Shown here: positions 51,328 through 60,023 of the stretch, in pieces
Position numbering within the stretch: the first letter of the stretch is position 1
How the letters are laid out: every line of letters begins with the position of its first letter
Source of the DNA: Deinococcus psychrotolerans
GTDB taxonomy: Bacteria; Deinococcota; Deinococci; Deinococcales; Deinococcaceae
Assembly: GCF_003860465.1 (NCBI RefSeq)
Contig: NZ_CP034184.1
Coordinates: forward strand, 62,001-126,000
Direction: 5' to 3'
DNA: 64,000 bases
Program-made: the position numbers and the translations under genes
The notes under the pieces: model-generated
Databases searched by the model: none
What the model was told of the DNA's origin: nothing
Seen by the model: only the letters and a program-made list of their open reading frames with translations

Positions 51328-52200
51328 CTACCGCGGTTGAGTTGACAGCGCCCCCTGAGTACTGGCCTTGTGAAGGTACATACGTCGGTCTGCTTCACGG
51401 AATACGCCCCAGACATCGGGATGGTCGTCAGGAAAGCACGCCATCCCGACACTCAGCGGCACGCTTCGCTGCAGCTCAGCAAGTTTCATCTGCCATTTCG
51501 TGACTCGGGCCTCCAGAACGGTTGGTCCTTCACAGTTGATCAGGACAACGAATTCGTCACCTCCGAGCCGAAACGCCCGGTCGCCCGGGTCGCACAGGTC
51601 TTCCAGATGCCGGGCCAGCCGTTGGATCAACTCGTCACCGGCGATGTGTCCTTGCCGGTCATTGACCTGCTTGAGGTTGTTGAGATCCGCCACGATCAAC
51701 GCAAACGGCTTGTGTGCTTTCTGATTTTCATCGAGCTTCACATCGAAGGCCCGGCGGTTGCTCAAACCCGTCAGGCTATCGGTCAGCGCCGCGCGTTCCA
51801 GCGCCTGCTGCACCTGATGCAACAGCGTCACGTCCTGCTGAATGCCAATGAAACACCGCAGCACACCGTCCTGGAACACAGGCGTGATGTTCACCCGGTA
51901 CAGCAGTTCTTGACCATTCTTTCTATAGTTCAGGAGTGTCCGCTGCACTGGTGCCTGCGCGTTGAGCGCGTCGCGGATGGCCTGGACGTCGGCGGGGTCA
52001 GTGCCTGGGCCTTGCAGTAAACTGCATGATCTTCCAGCCACCTCAGCGAGCGTATAGCCGGTTTCCTGAGTGAACGTGCTGTTGACGTAAACGATGCGTC
52101 TGCGAGCATTGGTCACCACCACACCCAGGTGCACCTGAGCAAGGATCAGCCGCAGTAAGGCCGGGTCGTCCTCCACGTTCAGGTCGAATACACCAGTCAT
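51328..52200 (-). CDS. PAS (LOV-like)-GGDEF diguanylate cyclase
   Basis: 290 residues from ATG 52200, which overlaps the stop of the EAL gene. PAS domain ~15-125 with GRSCSLLQGPGTDP, a LOV-like motif that keeps the adduct Cys but changes the flavin-contact Asn to Ser and Arg to Ser, then NYRKNGQELLYRVNITP and FIGIQQDVT. GGDEF domain with DSLTGLSNRRAFD, ADLNNLKQVNDRQGHIAGDEL and the canonical RLGGDEF. It should make c-di-GMP; light sensing is uncertain. Confidence 0.9.
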   Translation of the reverse strand: MTGVFDLNVEDDPALLRLILAQVHLGVVVTNARRRIVYVNSTFTQETGYTLAEVAGRSCSLLQGPGTDPADVQAIRDALNAQAPVQRTLLNYRKNGQELLYRVNITPVFQDGVLRCFIGIQQDVTLLHQVQQALERAALTDSLTGLSNRRAFDVKLDENQKAHKPFALIVADLNNLKQVNDRQGHIAGDELIQRLARHLEDLCDPGDRAFRLGGDEFVVLINCEGPTVLEARVTKWQMKLAELQRSVPLSVGMACFPDDHPDVWGVFREADRRMYLHKASTQGALSTQPR

Positions 52201-53264
52201 ACCTGAGCGCTCCACCAGTCGGTGGCTTTCAGGGAAAGGCCAGACAGCAGTTCAGCCGGGCGTCCCAGGTAGTATCCCTGGACCAGATCCACTCCCGTCT
52301 CCCGTACCGCGGCGAGTTCCTCGGGTTCCTCAATGCCTTCGGCCACCACCTGAATGCCGAGATCGTGCGCGTACTCGACCAGTGACCGGACCAGCCTGAA
52401 CGCTGGGGTCGAGTGTTCAAGGCCCTGGATCAGTGCACGGTCGAGCTTGACGATGTCCGGCTTCAATTCGGCGAGGTACGACAGGCTGGTCCTCCCGGAG
52501 CCCAGATCATCCAAGGCGACCCGGGCTCCTTCTCTGCGGTAGCGCTCAAGAATCGATCGTAGGAGCTGCAAATCCGGGAAATCCTCACCTTCGGTGATTT
52601 CGAACACCAGCCGGGAGAAATCTGCGCCCACCTCACGGCAGGCCTGGAAGGTCGTCTGCAGGCAGATGTCCGGGTTGTAGATGACGCCAGGAGAAAAGTT
52701 GATGAACAAGGACTGCGAGGATTCCAGTTTTCCGTAGAGCTGCCGAATCGCAGTCGTTCTTGCCAGGGCGTCGAAGGCGCGCAACTGATCGTGAGCCACA
52801 GCGGCCTTCAGCAACGGTCCGGCCCCGATCAGTTCCTGACCCAGGCGTGCGCGGACGAGGGCCTCGTAGGCCACCACCTCTCCGGTACGCACCTCGACGA
52901 TCGGTTGCCCGTAAAACACCAGATTTTGGGTTGCAGATTCGAACCAGTGGCTGTCGAGTCGCTCTGCCCAGATGTGCAGAGGATGCATGTCCCAGATCAG
53001 CGGGCCTGCAGCGGTACAGGGCACTGCGCGAAGTGCGAGGCGGTCATCTTCGGTCAGGCCGCCGACCAGATGAACGAGACGGGGGAAATCAGGGGCCACA
53101 ATCCGAACGTCGTCTGCATCGCCGGGGTACATACCAATGTCATGGGTATGAAGCAAAATGTTCAGGCGCTGCCGGAGGGAATGGGATGACGAGTGAATAG
53201 CAAGTGAGGTGATGGGAGACGGCGCGGCCGGCTGGATAGCGTGGCAGGTACAGCGATGATTCAA
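52197..53264 (-). CDS. EAL-domain c-di-GMP phosphodiesterase
   Basis: 355 residues. The start is TTG 53264, six bases after GAGGAG; this ribosome site is better than any at nearby ATGs. After a ~110-residue unknown N-terminal part, the EAL domain keeps the metal and catalytic residues: YEALVR, INFSPGVI, FEITEGE, VALDDLGSGRTSLSYL, DIVKLDR, VVAEGIE and VQGYYLGRP. It should hydrolyse c-di-GMP. It is translationally coupled to the GGDEF gene, so synthesis and breakdown are made from one message. Confidence 0.92.
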   Translation of the reverse strand: MNHRCTCHAIQPAAPSPITSLAIHSSSHSLRQRLNILLHTHDIGMYPGDADDVRIVAPDFPRLVHLVGGLTEDDRLALRAVPCTAAGPLIWDMHPLHIWAERLDSHWFESATQNLVFYGQPIVEVRTGEVVAYEALVRARLGQELIGAGPLLKAAVAHDQLRAFDALARTTAIRQLYGKLESSQSLFINFSPGVIYNPDICLQTTFQACREVGADFSRLVFEITEGEDFPDLQLLRSILERYRREGARVALDDLGSGRTSLSYLAELKPDIVKLDRALIQGLEHSTPAFRLVRSLVEYAHDLGIQVVAEGIEEPEELAAVRETGVDLVQGYYLGRPAELLSGLSLKATDWWSAQV

Positions 53265-53519
53265 GTTTCACTCCTCATAAGGATTGGTCTGCTCACCGTT
53301 CATGTTGGTGTGGCGGGCATGCCTTCTGGAGACCGGAGATCAGAGTAAAGAATGTTTCCAACAGAATCCATACGCTCCAGTAAAGTTAAAGCCGGATGGA
53401 GAACAGTTGAAGGTAGAGTGAAAACTGGTGACAGCTCAGCACAAGGTCCTCTCCTCGTGTTGAGCTGTCACGGGCGAACCGCTTACGACCACCTGAGAAT
53501 CAGAAAAGAGAATGCTGTA

Positions 53520-53846
53520 TCAGATCTGTCCGCTCACCAGTGGGGATACTGATTTCACCGTGACCTGTCCGCTTTTGAAAGCGACATGGTCTCGGCTTCC
53601 CCAGTGCCCCCAGAACTCCTGCGGCACTTTGCCGGAAATGCTGTAGCGCAGGTACAGGTAGCCCGGCTCGCTCTCCTGCTGCACCGCATTGACCTCAGCG
53701 CGGCTGAGTGTCGGGTTCTGGAGCGCTTGGAAGTGCGGGTCCGCGTTGAGCAAAGCCTGCACCTGAACAAGAAGCTGCTGGTCCTTTTCGCTCGGCGCAG
53801 CGTTGCTGCCGTCGGGCTTGATCACGGTCATCTGGATATCACTCAT
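53520..53846 (-). CDS. small hypothetical protein coupled to HNH nuclease
   Basis: 108 residues from ATG 53846, overlapping the HNH stop. DIQMTVIKPDGSNAAPSEKD, helices QQLLVQVQALLNAD, then strands LYLRYSISGKVPQEFWGHW. No signal peptide. It may be an immunity or accessory partner of the secreted nuclease encoded just before (inferred from coupling only). Confidence 0.6.
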   Translation of the reverse strand: MSDIQMTVIKPDGSNAAPSEKDQQLLVQVQALLNADPHFQALQNPTLSRAEVNAVQQESEPGYLYLRYSISGKVPQEFWGHWGSRDHVAFKSGQVTVKSVSPLVSGQI

Positions 53847-54589
53847 TTGATCCCCCGGTAGCCTGCTGTCTGCGCCGCCGCTGCACTCGCAAAGCAAGAT
53901 TTGGCTTTGGTGCGCTGGTAATTGCCGTCGCCAGTGGGCAGATGGTAGATGCCTGCTTTACTGACTTTGATCGGTGACGTGTTGGGGCAACTGCCGTCCG
54001 CATTGGGCAGCGCCGAATCCGCCGCGCTGCCGCTCCCCTGTGCGGTGTTCTGCATTGGGACGGGTGAAGGCGTCGGGAGCACCGGTACCTTCACCGTCAA
54101 GGCGGTGCTCCCAATGACCTGCGCGCCGCCGGGCAGTGGACCAACGTATTTGACATACGCCGCCGTCCAGTTGGACGCGATCGCTGTTTGCGCTTCCTGC
54201 ATGGTGATCTTGCCGCTGCAGGCCAAGTCGTGCAGCTTGTTCTCCAGCGAGTCTTTGACGTGGGCATTGAGCGGCATGGTCTTGAACGATTCGGGGAACA
54301 GATTGCGGACACTGTTGGAGCCGCCGAGTTCCAGCGAGACGATGTGGTCGATCTCGTACTCGCCAGACTCACGGGAGGTGATGCCGTATTCCTTGTACAC
54401 CTGCTCTTTGAGGCTCTGCGGAACGTTGCGGACGGTCTTGGTGTAGCCGGAGACGCAGATGATGGCCGTGTCTGAGGTCAGAACGTCGCCGGGAGAGAGC
54501 TTGGGATCCGGCAGGACGGGGGCTTTCTGGTTGTAGGCGAAGCCAACGCCTAAACTCGCCAACGCGAGGGTCAGCAGGAGCAGTTTCAT
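53843..54589 (-). CDS. secreted HNH-type nuclease with C-terminal sunset-like domain
   Basis: 248 residues. Signal peptide MKLLLLTLALASLGVGFA. HNH/treble-clef pattern EYEIDHIVSLELGGSNSVRN then LFPE, with a Leu-rich helix afterwards; the His-Asp/Asn core is intact, so nuclease activity is likely. A Pro/Ser linker leads to a C-terminal ~45-residue module (CPNTSPIKVS.AGIYHLPTG, Y.RTKAKSCFASAAAAQTAG) of the small 'sunset' type found on secreted proteins. It may digest extracellular DNA. Confidence 0.82.
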   Translation of the reverse strand: MKLLLLTLALASLGVGFAYNQKAPVLPDPKLSPGDVLTSDTAIICVSGYTKTVRNVPQSLKEQVYKEYGITSRESGEYEIDHIVSLELGGSNSVRNLFPESFKTMPLNAHVKDSLENKLHDLACSGKITMQEAQTAIASNWTAAYVKYVGPLPGGAQVIGSTALTVKVPVLPTPSPVPMQNTAQGSGSAADSALPNADGSCPNTSPIKVSKAGIYHLPTGDGNYQRTKAKSCFASAAAAQTAGYRGIK

Positions 54590-54618
54590 GAGGTGAGTCT
54601 GGCAGATCGGGTTGACGT

Positions 54619-56973
54619 ATGGCTGAAGCTGTTCAAGGATCAGGCTGTTCGCCTACGGAACTGCTATCCCGCTTACTAGACAATAAAGCTGTGTCGGTTC
54701 TGTCTGCATCTAACTCGGTTGCCCAGCATGCCCAGATCGTTTGGTTTAAAAAGGATTTGCGAATCAGCGATCACGCCCCGCTGGTTCACGCCGCTGCACG
54801 CGGGCCAGTTGTGCCGCTATACATTTATGAACCGGAGCAATTCACGCACGAGGAATTTGCTGGTCATCATTTGACCTATCTCAACAGCTGTTTGCAAGAA
54901 CTCGATCAGCACCTGCGGCAACTCGGCACGCCGCTCATCGTGCGGGTGGGTGAGGCGGTCAGTGTGATGGAAGCGCTGCGGGAGGAAGTCGGCATCGGCG
55001 GCATCTGGGCACATGAGGAAACCGGCAATGCTGTGAGCTACGACCGTGACCGGCAGGTGCGGACTTGGTCGCGGGAGCGTGGCATTCCCTTTCACGAGTT
55101 GCCGCAAAACGGGGTGGTGCGCCGCATGACCAACTGCGACGGTTGGGCTGATACTTGGGAGGAGCGCTTGGGGTCGCACCCGCTGCTGCCGCCCGCCACA
55201 CTCAGCGGCACTGCCCTGTTTTCGCAGAGCCTGCGCACCCACGCCGAGCTTGGTGTAGCGCCTGGCCAGCAAATTGTCATTCCTGGCGGCGAGCAGGCCG
55301 CCCGCGATACGCTCGGCAGCTTCCTGACGGTGCGCGGCGTCAATTACATGCGCGAGATGAGCAGCCCGCTGAGTGCAGAGACCGCCTGCTCACGGCTGAG
55401 CGCTCCGCTGGCTTTCGGTACGTTGTCGCTCAGGGAAACGCTGCACGCTACCCGGCAACGCTTAGCCGCCGTCAGCGGAGACACGGCAGCCGATCCACGC
55501 TGGGTCAGATCACTCAGGAGTTACGAGAGCCGCCTGCATTGGCACTGCCACTTTATGCAGCGGCTGGAATCCGAGCCGGAGATGGAATTTCACAATCTCA
55601 ATCGGGCCTTTGACGGCTTGCGCGAGCATGATTGGAACCCTGAGTTTTTTGACCGCTGGGCACACGGGCAAACCGGCTTCCCCCTGATTGACGCCTGTAT
55701 GCGGATGCTGACGGCCACCGGCTGGCTCAATTTCAGGATGCGGGCCATGCTGGTGAGTTTCGCCTCGCAGCACCTGTGGCTGCACTGGCGGCCTACTGGA
55801 GTGTTTCTGGCACGGCAGTGGCTCGACAACGAACCCGGCATCCATTGGTCGCAGATGCAGATGCAGAGCGCGGTGGTGGGCATCAACCGCGTCCGCATCT
55901 ACTCGCCCACCCGCCAGGCAAAGCAGCAAGACCCAGCAGGTGAGTTCATCCGCCGCTGGGTGCCAGAGTTGCGGGACGCGCCGATAGATTTCATCCATGC
56001 GCCTTGGGAGTGGAGCGGGGCGAGCCGCCTGAACTACCCGGCTCCCATCGTGGATGAAGGTAAAGCGGCGCGGGCCGCCAAAGCCAAAATTATGGCAGCC
56101 CGTACCCAGCCCCAGTTTGAGCCTGAATCGCGGCGGGTCTACGCCCTGCACGGCAGCCGCAAGAAGGCAGTCATGCGGGCCGAGCGAGTGGCGCGAGGCT
56201 TGCCACCCAAACCGATAAAGGCAACGTCCAAACCGCCAAAACCTGTGCTGGTGAGCGCCAATCAGCCCGCCTTATTCAGCAGCGCTCAGACCGGCGGTAA
56301 GCCCATCCAGATTGCCGGTCTGCCGGACTCTTGGCGAAATGCGCTTGCCGCCGAGTTCGCCGCACCGTACTTCCAGGCCCTCAAGGACTTCTTGGTGCGC
56401 GAGCGGGCCGAGCACACCGTTTACCCGCCCGCGCCGGATGTATTCAATGCCCTACGGCTGACCCCACTAGAAGAGGTGAAGGTGCTGATTCTGGGACAAG
56501 ATCCCTACCACGGACACGGCCAAGCTCAGGGCCTGTCGTTCAGCGTGCGGCCTGGCGTGCGGGTGCCACCGAGCTTACAGAACATCTACAAGGAGCTTCA
56601 GGACGACCTCAGTATCCAGCCTCCCCGAAACGGTGATTTGACCCCTTGGACTGCTCAGGGCGTGCTGCTGCTCAACGCCGTGCTGACGGTTCGGGCGGGC
56701 CAACCCAATAGCCACGCGGGTCAAGGCTGGGAGCCGCTGACCGACGCGGTCATCCGGGCGGTGAACGCTCAGACGCAGCGTGTGGTCTTTGTGCTGTGGG
56801 GTGCGTATGCCCGTAAGAAGGCCAACTTGATTACTGGGCCGCAGCACATCATTTTGCAGTCCGCTCACCCTTCTCCGTACAGCGCTGAGCGTTTCTTTGG
56901 TACTCGCCCGTTCTCGCGGGCCAATGCTGCGCTTGAAGAGGCCGGACGCGGGTCGGTTGCGTGGTCTACCTAA
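54619..56973 (+). CDS. photolyase / family-1 uracil-DNA glycosylase fusion
   Basis: 784 residues. Residues ~39-500: photolyase/cryptochrome. IVWFKKDLRISDHAPLVHAA starts the alpha/beta domain; the FAD domain has WAHGQTGFPLIDACMRMLTA, TGWLNFRMRAMLVSFASQHL, QMQMQSAVVGINRVRIYSPT and a DPAGEFIRRWVPEL end. Residues 500-561 are a basic Pro/Lys linker. Residues 562-780: a complete UNG-type glycosylase with GQDPYHG (626-631, catalytic Asp 628), LLLNAVLTVR, VVFVLWGAYA and HPSPYSA (750-756, catalytic His 750). All key residues are intact. It would reverse UV dimers with light and remove uracil. The ATG lies only 29 bases from the divergent HNH gene. Confidence 0.93.
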   Translation: MAEAVQGSGCSPTELLSRLLDNKAVSVLSASNSVAQHAQIVWFKKDLRISDHAPLVHAAARGPVVPLYIYEPEQFTHEEFAGHHLTYLNSCLQELDQHLRQLGTPLIVRVGEAVSVMEALREEVGIGGIWAHEETGNAVSYDRDRQVRTWSRERGIPFHELPQNGVVRRMTNCDGWADTWEERLGSHPLLPPATLSGTALFSQSLRTHAELGVAPGQQIVIPGGEQAARDTLGSFLTVRGVNYMREMSSPLSAETACSRLSAPLAFGTLSLRETLHATRQRLAAVSGDTAADPRWVRSLRSYESRLHWHCHFMQRLESEPEMEFHNLNRAFDGLREHDWNPEFFDRWAHGQTGFPLIDACMRMLTATGWLNFRMRAMLVSFASQHLWLHWRPTGVFLARQWLDNEPGIHWSQMQMQSAVVGINRVRIYSPTRQAKQQDPAGEFIRRWVPELRDAPIDFIHAPWEWSGASRLNYPAPIVDEGKAARAAKAKIMAARTQPQFEPESRRVYALHGSRKKAVMRAERVARGLPPKPIKATSKPPKPVLVSANQPALFSSAQTGGKPIQIAGLPDSWRNALAAEFAAPYFQALKDFLVRERAEHTVYPPAPDVFNALRLTPLEEVKVLILGQDPYHGHGQAQGLSFSVRPGVRVPPSLQNIYKELQDDLSIQPPRNGDLTPWTAQGVLLLNAVLTVRAGQPNSHAGQGWEPLTDAVIRAVNAQTQRVVFVLWGAYARKKANLITGPQHIILQSAHPSPYSAERFFGTRPFSRANAALEEAGRGSVAWST

Positions 56974-57277
56974 GTAGGTCGCGCTGGCCTCGGTTCCTAG
57001 TTTATGGATTGTGTTGGCTTGACCAGCTATGGTTAGAATGTTTAACTCCAAATGTTCCTATCAATTTAACTGTCCAATAAATCACTTTACTTCATTTTGG
57101 CGGTTTTACAATGAAGTCATGTTAAGTAATATCGCCTTCTCGTGACGAAACAGGGGTCATTTCAAGATCGATACTGGTGACGAATTCGGACTTTCCGGCT
57201 AGCGCAGCAAATCTAGAAGCTGCCAAGCACCGGTTTGAAGTTCTGAGTACAGACTCGGTGCACAGCAGAATGACCGG

Positions 57278-57479
57278 ATGACCCAACGCGGCTATCCCAG
57301 CAATGTCGACGACGACACGTATCTCTTCTTGCTTCCTTACCTCTTACTCAGCCCAAAAGATGCTAGACAGCGGAAATACCCATCCGAGGCGTCCTCAATG
57401 CCCTGCTCTGGGTCGCCCGAACAGGAGCGCAATGGGCCTACCTGCCCCATGACCTTAGCCGTGCGCAGGCGCTAAACTG
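57278..57479 (+). pseudogene. IS5-family transposase N-terminal fragment, frameshifted
   Basis: [20 protein letters not shown] then [15 protein letters not shown] is the start of an IS5-type transposase; after a shift the next frame continues [20 protein letters not shown] then PHDL and stops at 57479. The rest is missing. It ends five bases before the toxin-like gene, so it may supply transcription into it. The interval 56974-57277 has no supported gene. Confidence 0.75.
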
Positions 57480-57484
57480 ACCGT

Positions 57485-59530
57485 ATGTCTGAGTACGAGC
57501 GCCGCACCAAGTCCAAGTTGCCGGAAGCGACTCAAGCCAAAAGTACAGCGGTATTTCAGCCGATACGGCGTGCCCCCCAGCCTGCGCCTGCTCAATTTGA
57601 GAGAGTGAGGCAAGCGGCTTTAGCGACCAAAGCAGCGCCCACCGTCCCCGCTGCCTACCAGATGACGCCCCAAAGCGTGATGACAGGTGTAACGGCCCAG
57701 CGCCAAGCTGCACAGCCGGTAATAGAGGCCGCCCAACTCAGCCGCGCTGACCAAGTGGCCACTCAACAAGTCACCCAGCGCTTAGCGGTGCAGCGGCGAG
57801 CCATGCAGGAAAGCCAAACCGTTCTGAAGCTGAACGGACTCGAACCCAAGCCCGAACATCAGTTGCAGCGCTCCATTCCTGCCCCAGAAGCTGCTGTACC
57901 TCACTTGACGCCGGTTCAGCGCCAAGCTCTGACCGAAACGGCCAGCAACACTATCGGCTCAGCCCTGACCAGTCATGCAAGGTATCTGCCACCTGCTACG
58001 CGAGTGGACGTGGCCAACCAAGTCGTGCAGCGCTTCAAAGCTCAAGGACTAGAAGCCGCCCCTCTGCAAGCCGTGATGCTGCAACGTGCCCCCGATGACG
58101 CCACCCACCGAGCTGCCGAGAAAGCCATCGACGCGCAACGGCAAGTCGAGCAGCGCCAAGCCAAAGAACACAGCGACCACGCTTTGCTCACCCATCACGC
58201 CGCCGTCCAGCGCCAACTTCAGCAAACCGAGCAGCAACACGCCGCCCAGCAAGGCGACGCCGTAGCACGGATTGAAGCTCGCAGAGGCGGCGGTCAACCG
58301 CTTCCAGCAGCGGTTCGCAAGCAATTGGAACTCGGCCTCAACCACGACCTCACCGCCGTGCGGCTGCATACCGACGGCGAAGCCGACCTCATTGCTAAAC
58401 AAATGCACGCGGTGGCATTTACCAGTGGCAAAGACGTTTACTTTCAGTCCGGTGAATTTGATCCGGTTAACAAGCTTGAACTGCTGGCGCACGAAGTTGC
58501 TCATACGGTGCAGCAAGCCAAAGGTCAAGTCGGAACGGGCATTGATCCCGATGCAGGTTTAGAAGCTGAAGCGAGGCAGTTTGGCAAACAACACGCTCAA
58601 ACGGCCAATCAATCTGAAGCCAAACCTCAGAAGAATGCAGTCAAGCCAACCAGTGCGGCCAACACCATGCAGCGCCCAGTACAGCGGCAGGCCGCTCCAA
58701 CGACAGCCAGCCCCGCCGTTGATCAAGCCAAGCTCGCTCAACTTCGCCGCGTCTTGACCGAATACAAAGCGCTTGTTCAAGCGGGCAAGATCACGCCAGT
58801 CCAGCGTCACCAAGTTGAACAAAGCCTTGCTGCGGCCAATAGCGCGGTTCGCCGAGCTGAAAGGGTTGCCGGACAAGGAAGTTCAGTGATGGCGGCGGCA
58901 GGTATTGTGGGTGGCGGCGGAAGCGCGGTGCTCATTGGTGATGACGTGACCGTGATCGGCGTGGCCGATGATGTGGCCTTGCCCTTTGTGTGGCTGGCCG
59001 CAGGGGGCTTGTTGTTAATCGGTCATCTGATGTCGTCCTCGACTGAAACTCAGCGCTCTGCTTGGAATGCTGCTCAGGGCAATGTGGATGCAGCAGTTGC
59101 TACGGTTGGAAATGTTGTCATGATGGCGAAACGGTCAAGAACGGAGACGCAAGCGCCGCCCATCAGTGTTGCTACGACGACAACTCAAGACAATAAAGCG
59201 CAGCAACACCGTGGACGACTTCAAGTCCAAGGAAGCGACATGGCCCGCTTCCCTAACGGCGAACTCTCATGGGCATGGACACAGCCGACCCCACCAACAG
59301 CGGTAGAAGCAGTTGCTGCTTTGGCGGCTATGAAATCACAACTGGGTAAACGTGAACTCGCTTTAAGAGTTGACGCTTTTACAAAAGCCGAAGCGCGAAT
59401 CATCTATTTCCAATCAACAGGTGGGGTTTCTGCTATCTACAGAAAAACTTTTCAGGATGCCAATCTTCCCAAAGGAATGGGAAGCGCCCGTGTTGATATT
59501 GAAGTTTTAGAAGGAAAGGCATTTATATGA
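57485..59530 (+). CDS. DUF4157-containing polymorphic-toxin-like protein
   Basis: 681 residues. Residues 1-270 are Gln/Ala/Arg-rich and predicted helical, without a signal peptide. Around 280-365 lies a DUF4157 domain: LELGLNHDLTAVRLHTDGEA, then VAFTSGKDVYFQSG and the metal-binding HEVAHTVQQ (H336-E-x-x-H340), found in eCIS- and toxin-associated proteins. A second Gln-rich linker, two hydrophobic stretches (AAAGIVGGGGSAVLIG, ALPFVWLAAGGLLLIGHL) at ~475-520, and a C-terminal module ~590-681 (ELSWAWTQPTPPTAVEA, ...ARIIYFQSTGG) follow. The variable C-terminus is the likely toxin. No eCIS genes are visible in the window. Confidence 0.8.
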   Translation: MSEYERRTKSKLPEATQAKSTAVFQPIRRAPQPAPAQFERVRQAALATKAAPTVPAAYQMTPQSVMTGVTAQRQAAQPVIEAAQLSRADQVATQQVTQRLAVQRRAMQESQTVLKLNGLEPKPEHQLQRSIPAPEAAVPHLTPVQRQALTETASNTIGSALTSHARYLPPATRVDVANQVVQRFKAQGLEAAPLQAVMLQRAPDDATHRAAEKAIDAQRQVEQRQAKEHSDHALLTHHAAVQRQLQQTEQQHAAQQGDAVARIEARRGGGQPLPAAVRKQLELGLNHDLTAVRLHTDGEADLIAKQMHAVAFTSGKDVYFQSGEFDPVNKLELLAHEVAHTVQQAKGQVGTGIDPDAGLEAEARQFGKQHAQTANQSEAKPQKNAVKPTSAANTMQRPVQRQAAPTTASPAVDQAKLAQLRRVLTEYKALVQAGKITPVQRHQVEQSLAAANSAVRRAERVAGQGSSVMAAAGIVGGGGSAVLIGDDVTVIGVADDVALPFVWLAAGGLLLIGHLMSSSTETQRSAWNAAQGNVDAAVATVGNVVMMAKRSRTETQAPPISVATTTTQDNKAQQHRGRLQVQGSDMARFPNGELSWAWTQPTPPTAVEAVAALAAMKSQLGKRELALRVDAFTKAEARIIYFQSTGGVSAIYRKTFQDANLPKGMGSARVDIEVLEGKAFI

Positions 59531-59937
59531 ATTCGATAAATATCGGAGAAGTCAGAAAATTTGATGAGCAGTGTGGGGAGATCATGCTTGCCCTAGCAAA
59601 TCTGGATGATGCTAGAGAGCTGCAAGAAATCGTTGACCAATTTGCAGAATCAGACAATATTTACCTTCTGCGTGGGCTATCAGGAAAATTTGCTGACTCT
59701 GAAGCGTCGAGTGAAATAAATTCGTTGGCTTTTCCAATGATCAACCACCTCAAGTATTTAGATTTTAATACGCTCTCAAACTTGATGACGGCGATTTCTC
59801 GCCTCTACCAGAAAGACGTCTCATGGAAGTCATCAGAAAACTTAAATACCGCAAAGAAGCTAGTAGAAATGTGCAAAAGGGTTGGTGGTGTTCTGAAGGA
59901 GGATGCAGAAGATTTTCACAACTTGTACTTAAGCTAG
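59527..59937 (+). CDS. probable immunity protein for the DUF4157 toxin-like protein
   Basis: 136 residues, start ATGA-coupled to the toxin-like stop. Soluble, helical, acidic (EVRKFDEQCGEIMLALANLD, SLAFPMINHLKYLDFNTLSN, LVEMCKRVGGVLKEDAEDFH). It is clearly AT-richer than neighbouring genes, usual for immunity genes acquired by transfer. I recognise no family; the immunity role rests on position and coupling. Confidence 0.7.
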   Translation: MNSINIGEVRKFDEQCGEIMLALANLDDARELQEIVDQFAESDNIYLLRGLSGKFADSEASSEINSLAFPMINHLKYLDFNTLSNLMTAISRLYQKDVSWKSSENLNTAKKLVEMCKRVGGVLKEDAEDFHNLYLS

Positions 59938-60023
59938 GTCGATAGCTGCTGAAGCGGTTTTGACGTGACCCCCAAATCTCGGTTCTGCTTCAACGTTGGT
60001 GCCCGAAAAGAGCAAGCTGATCT

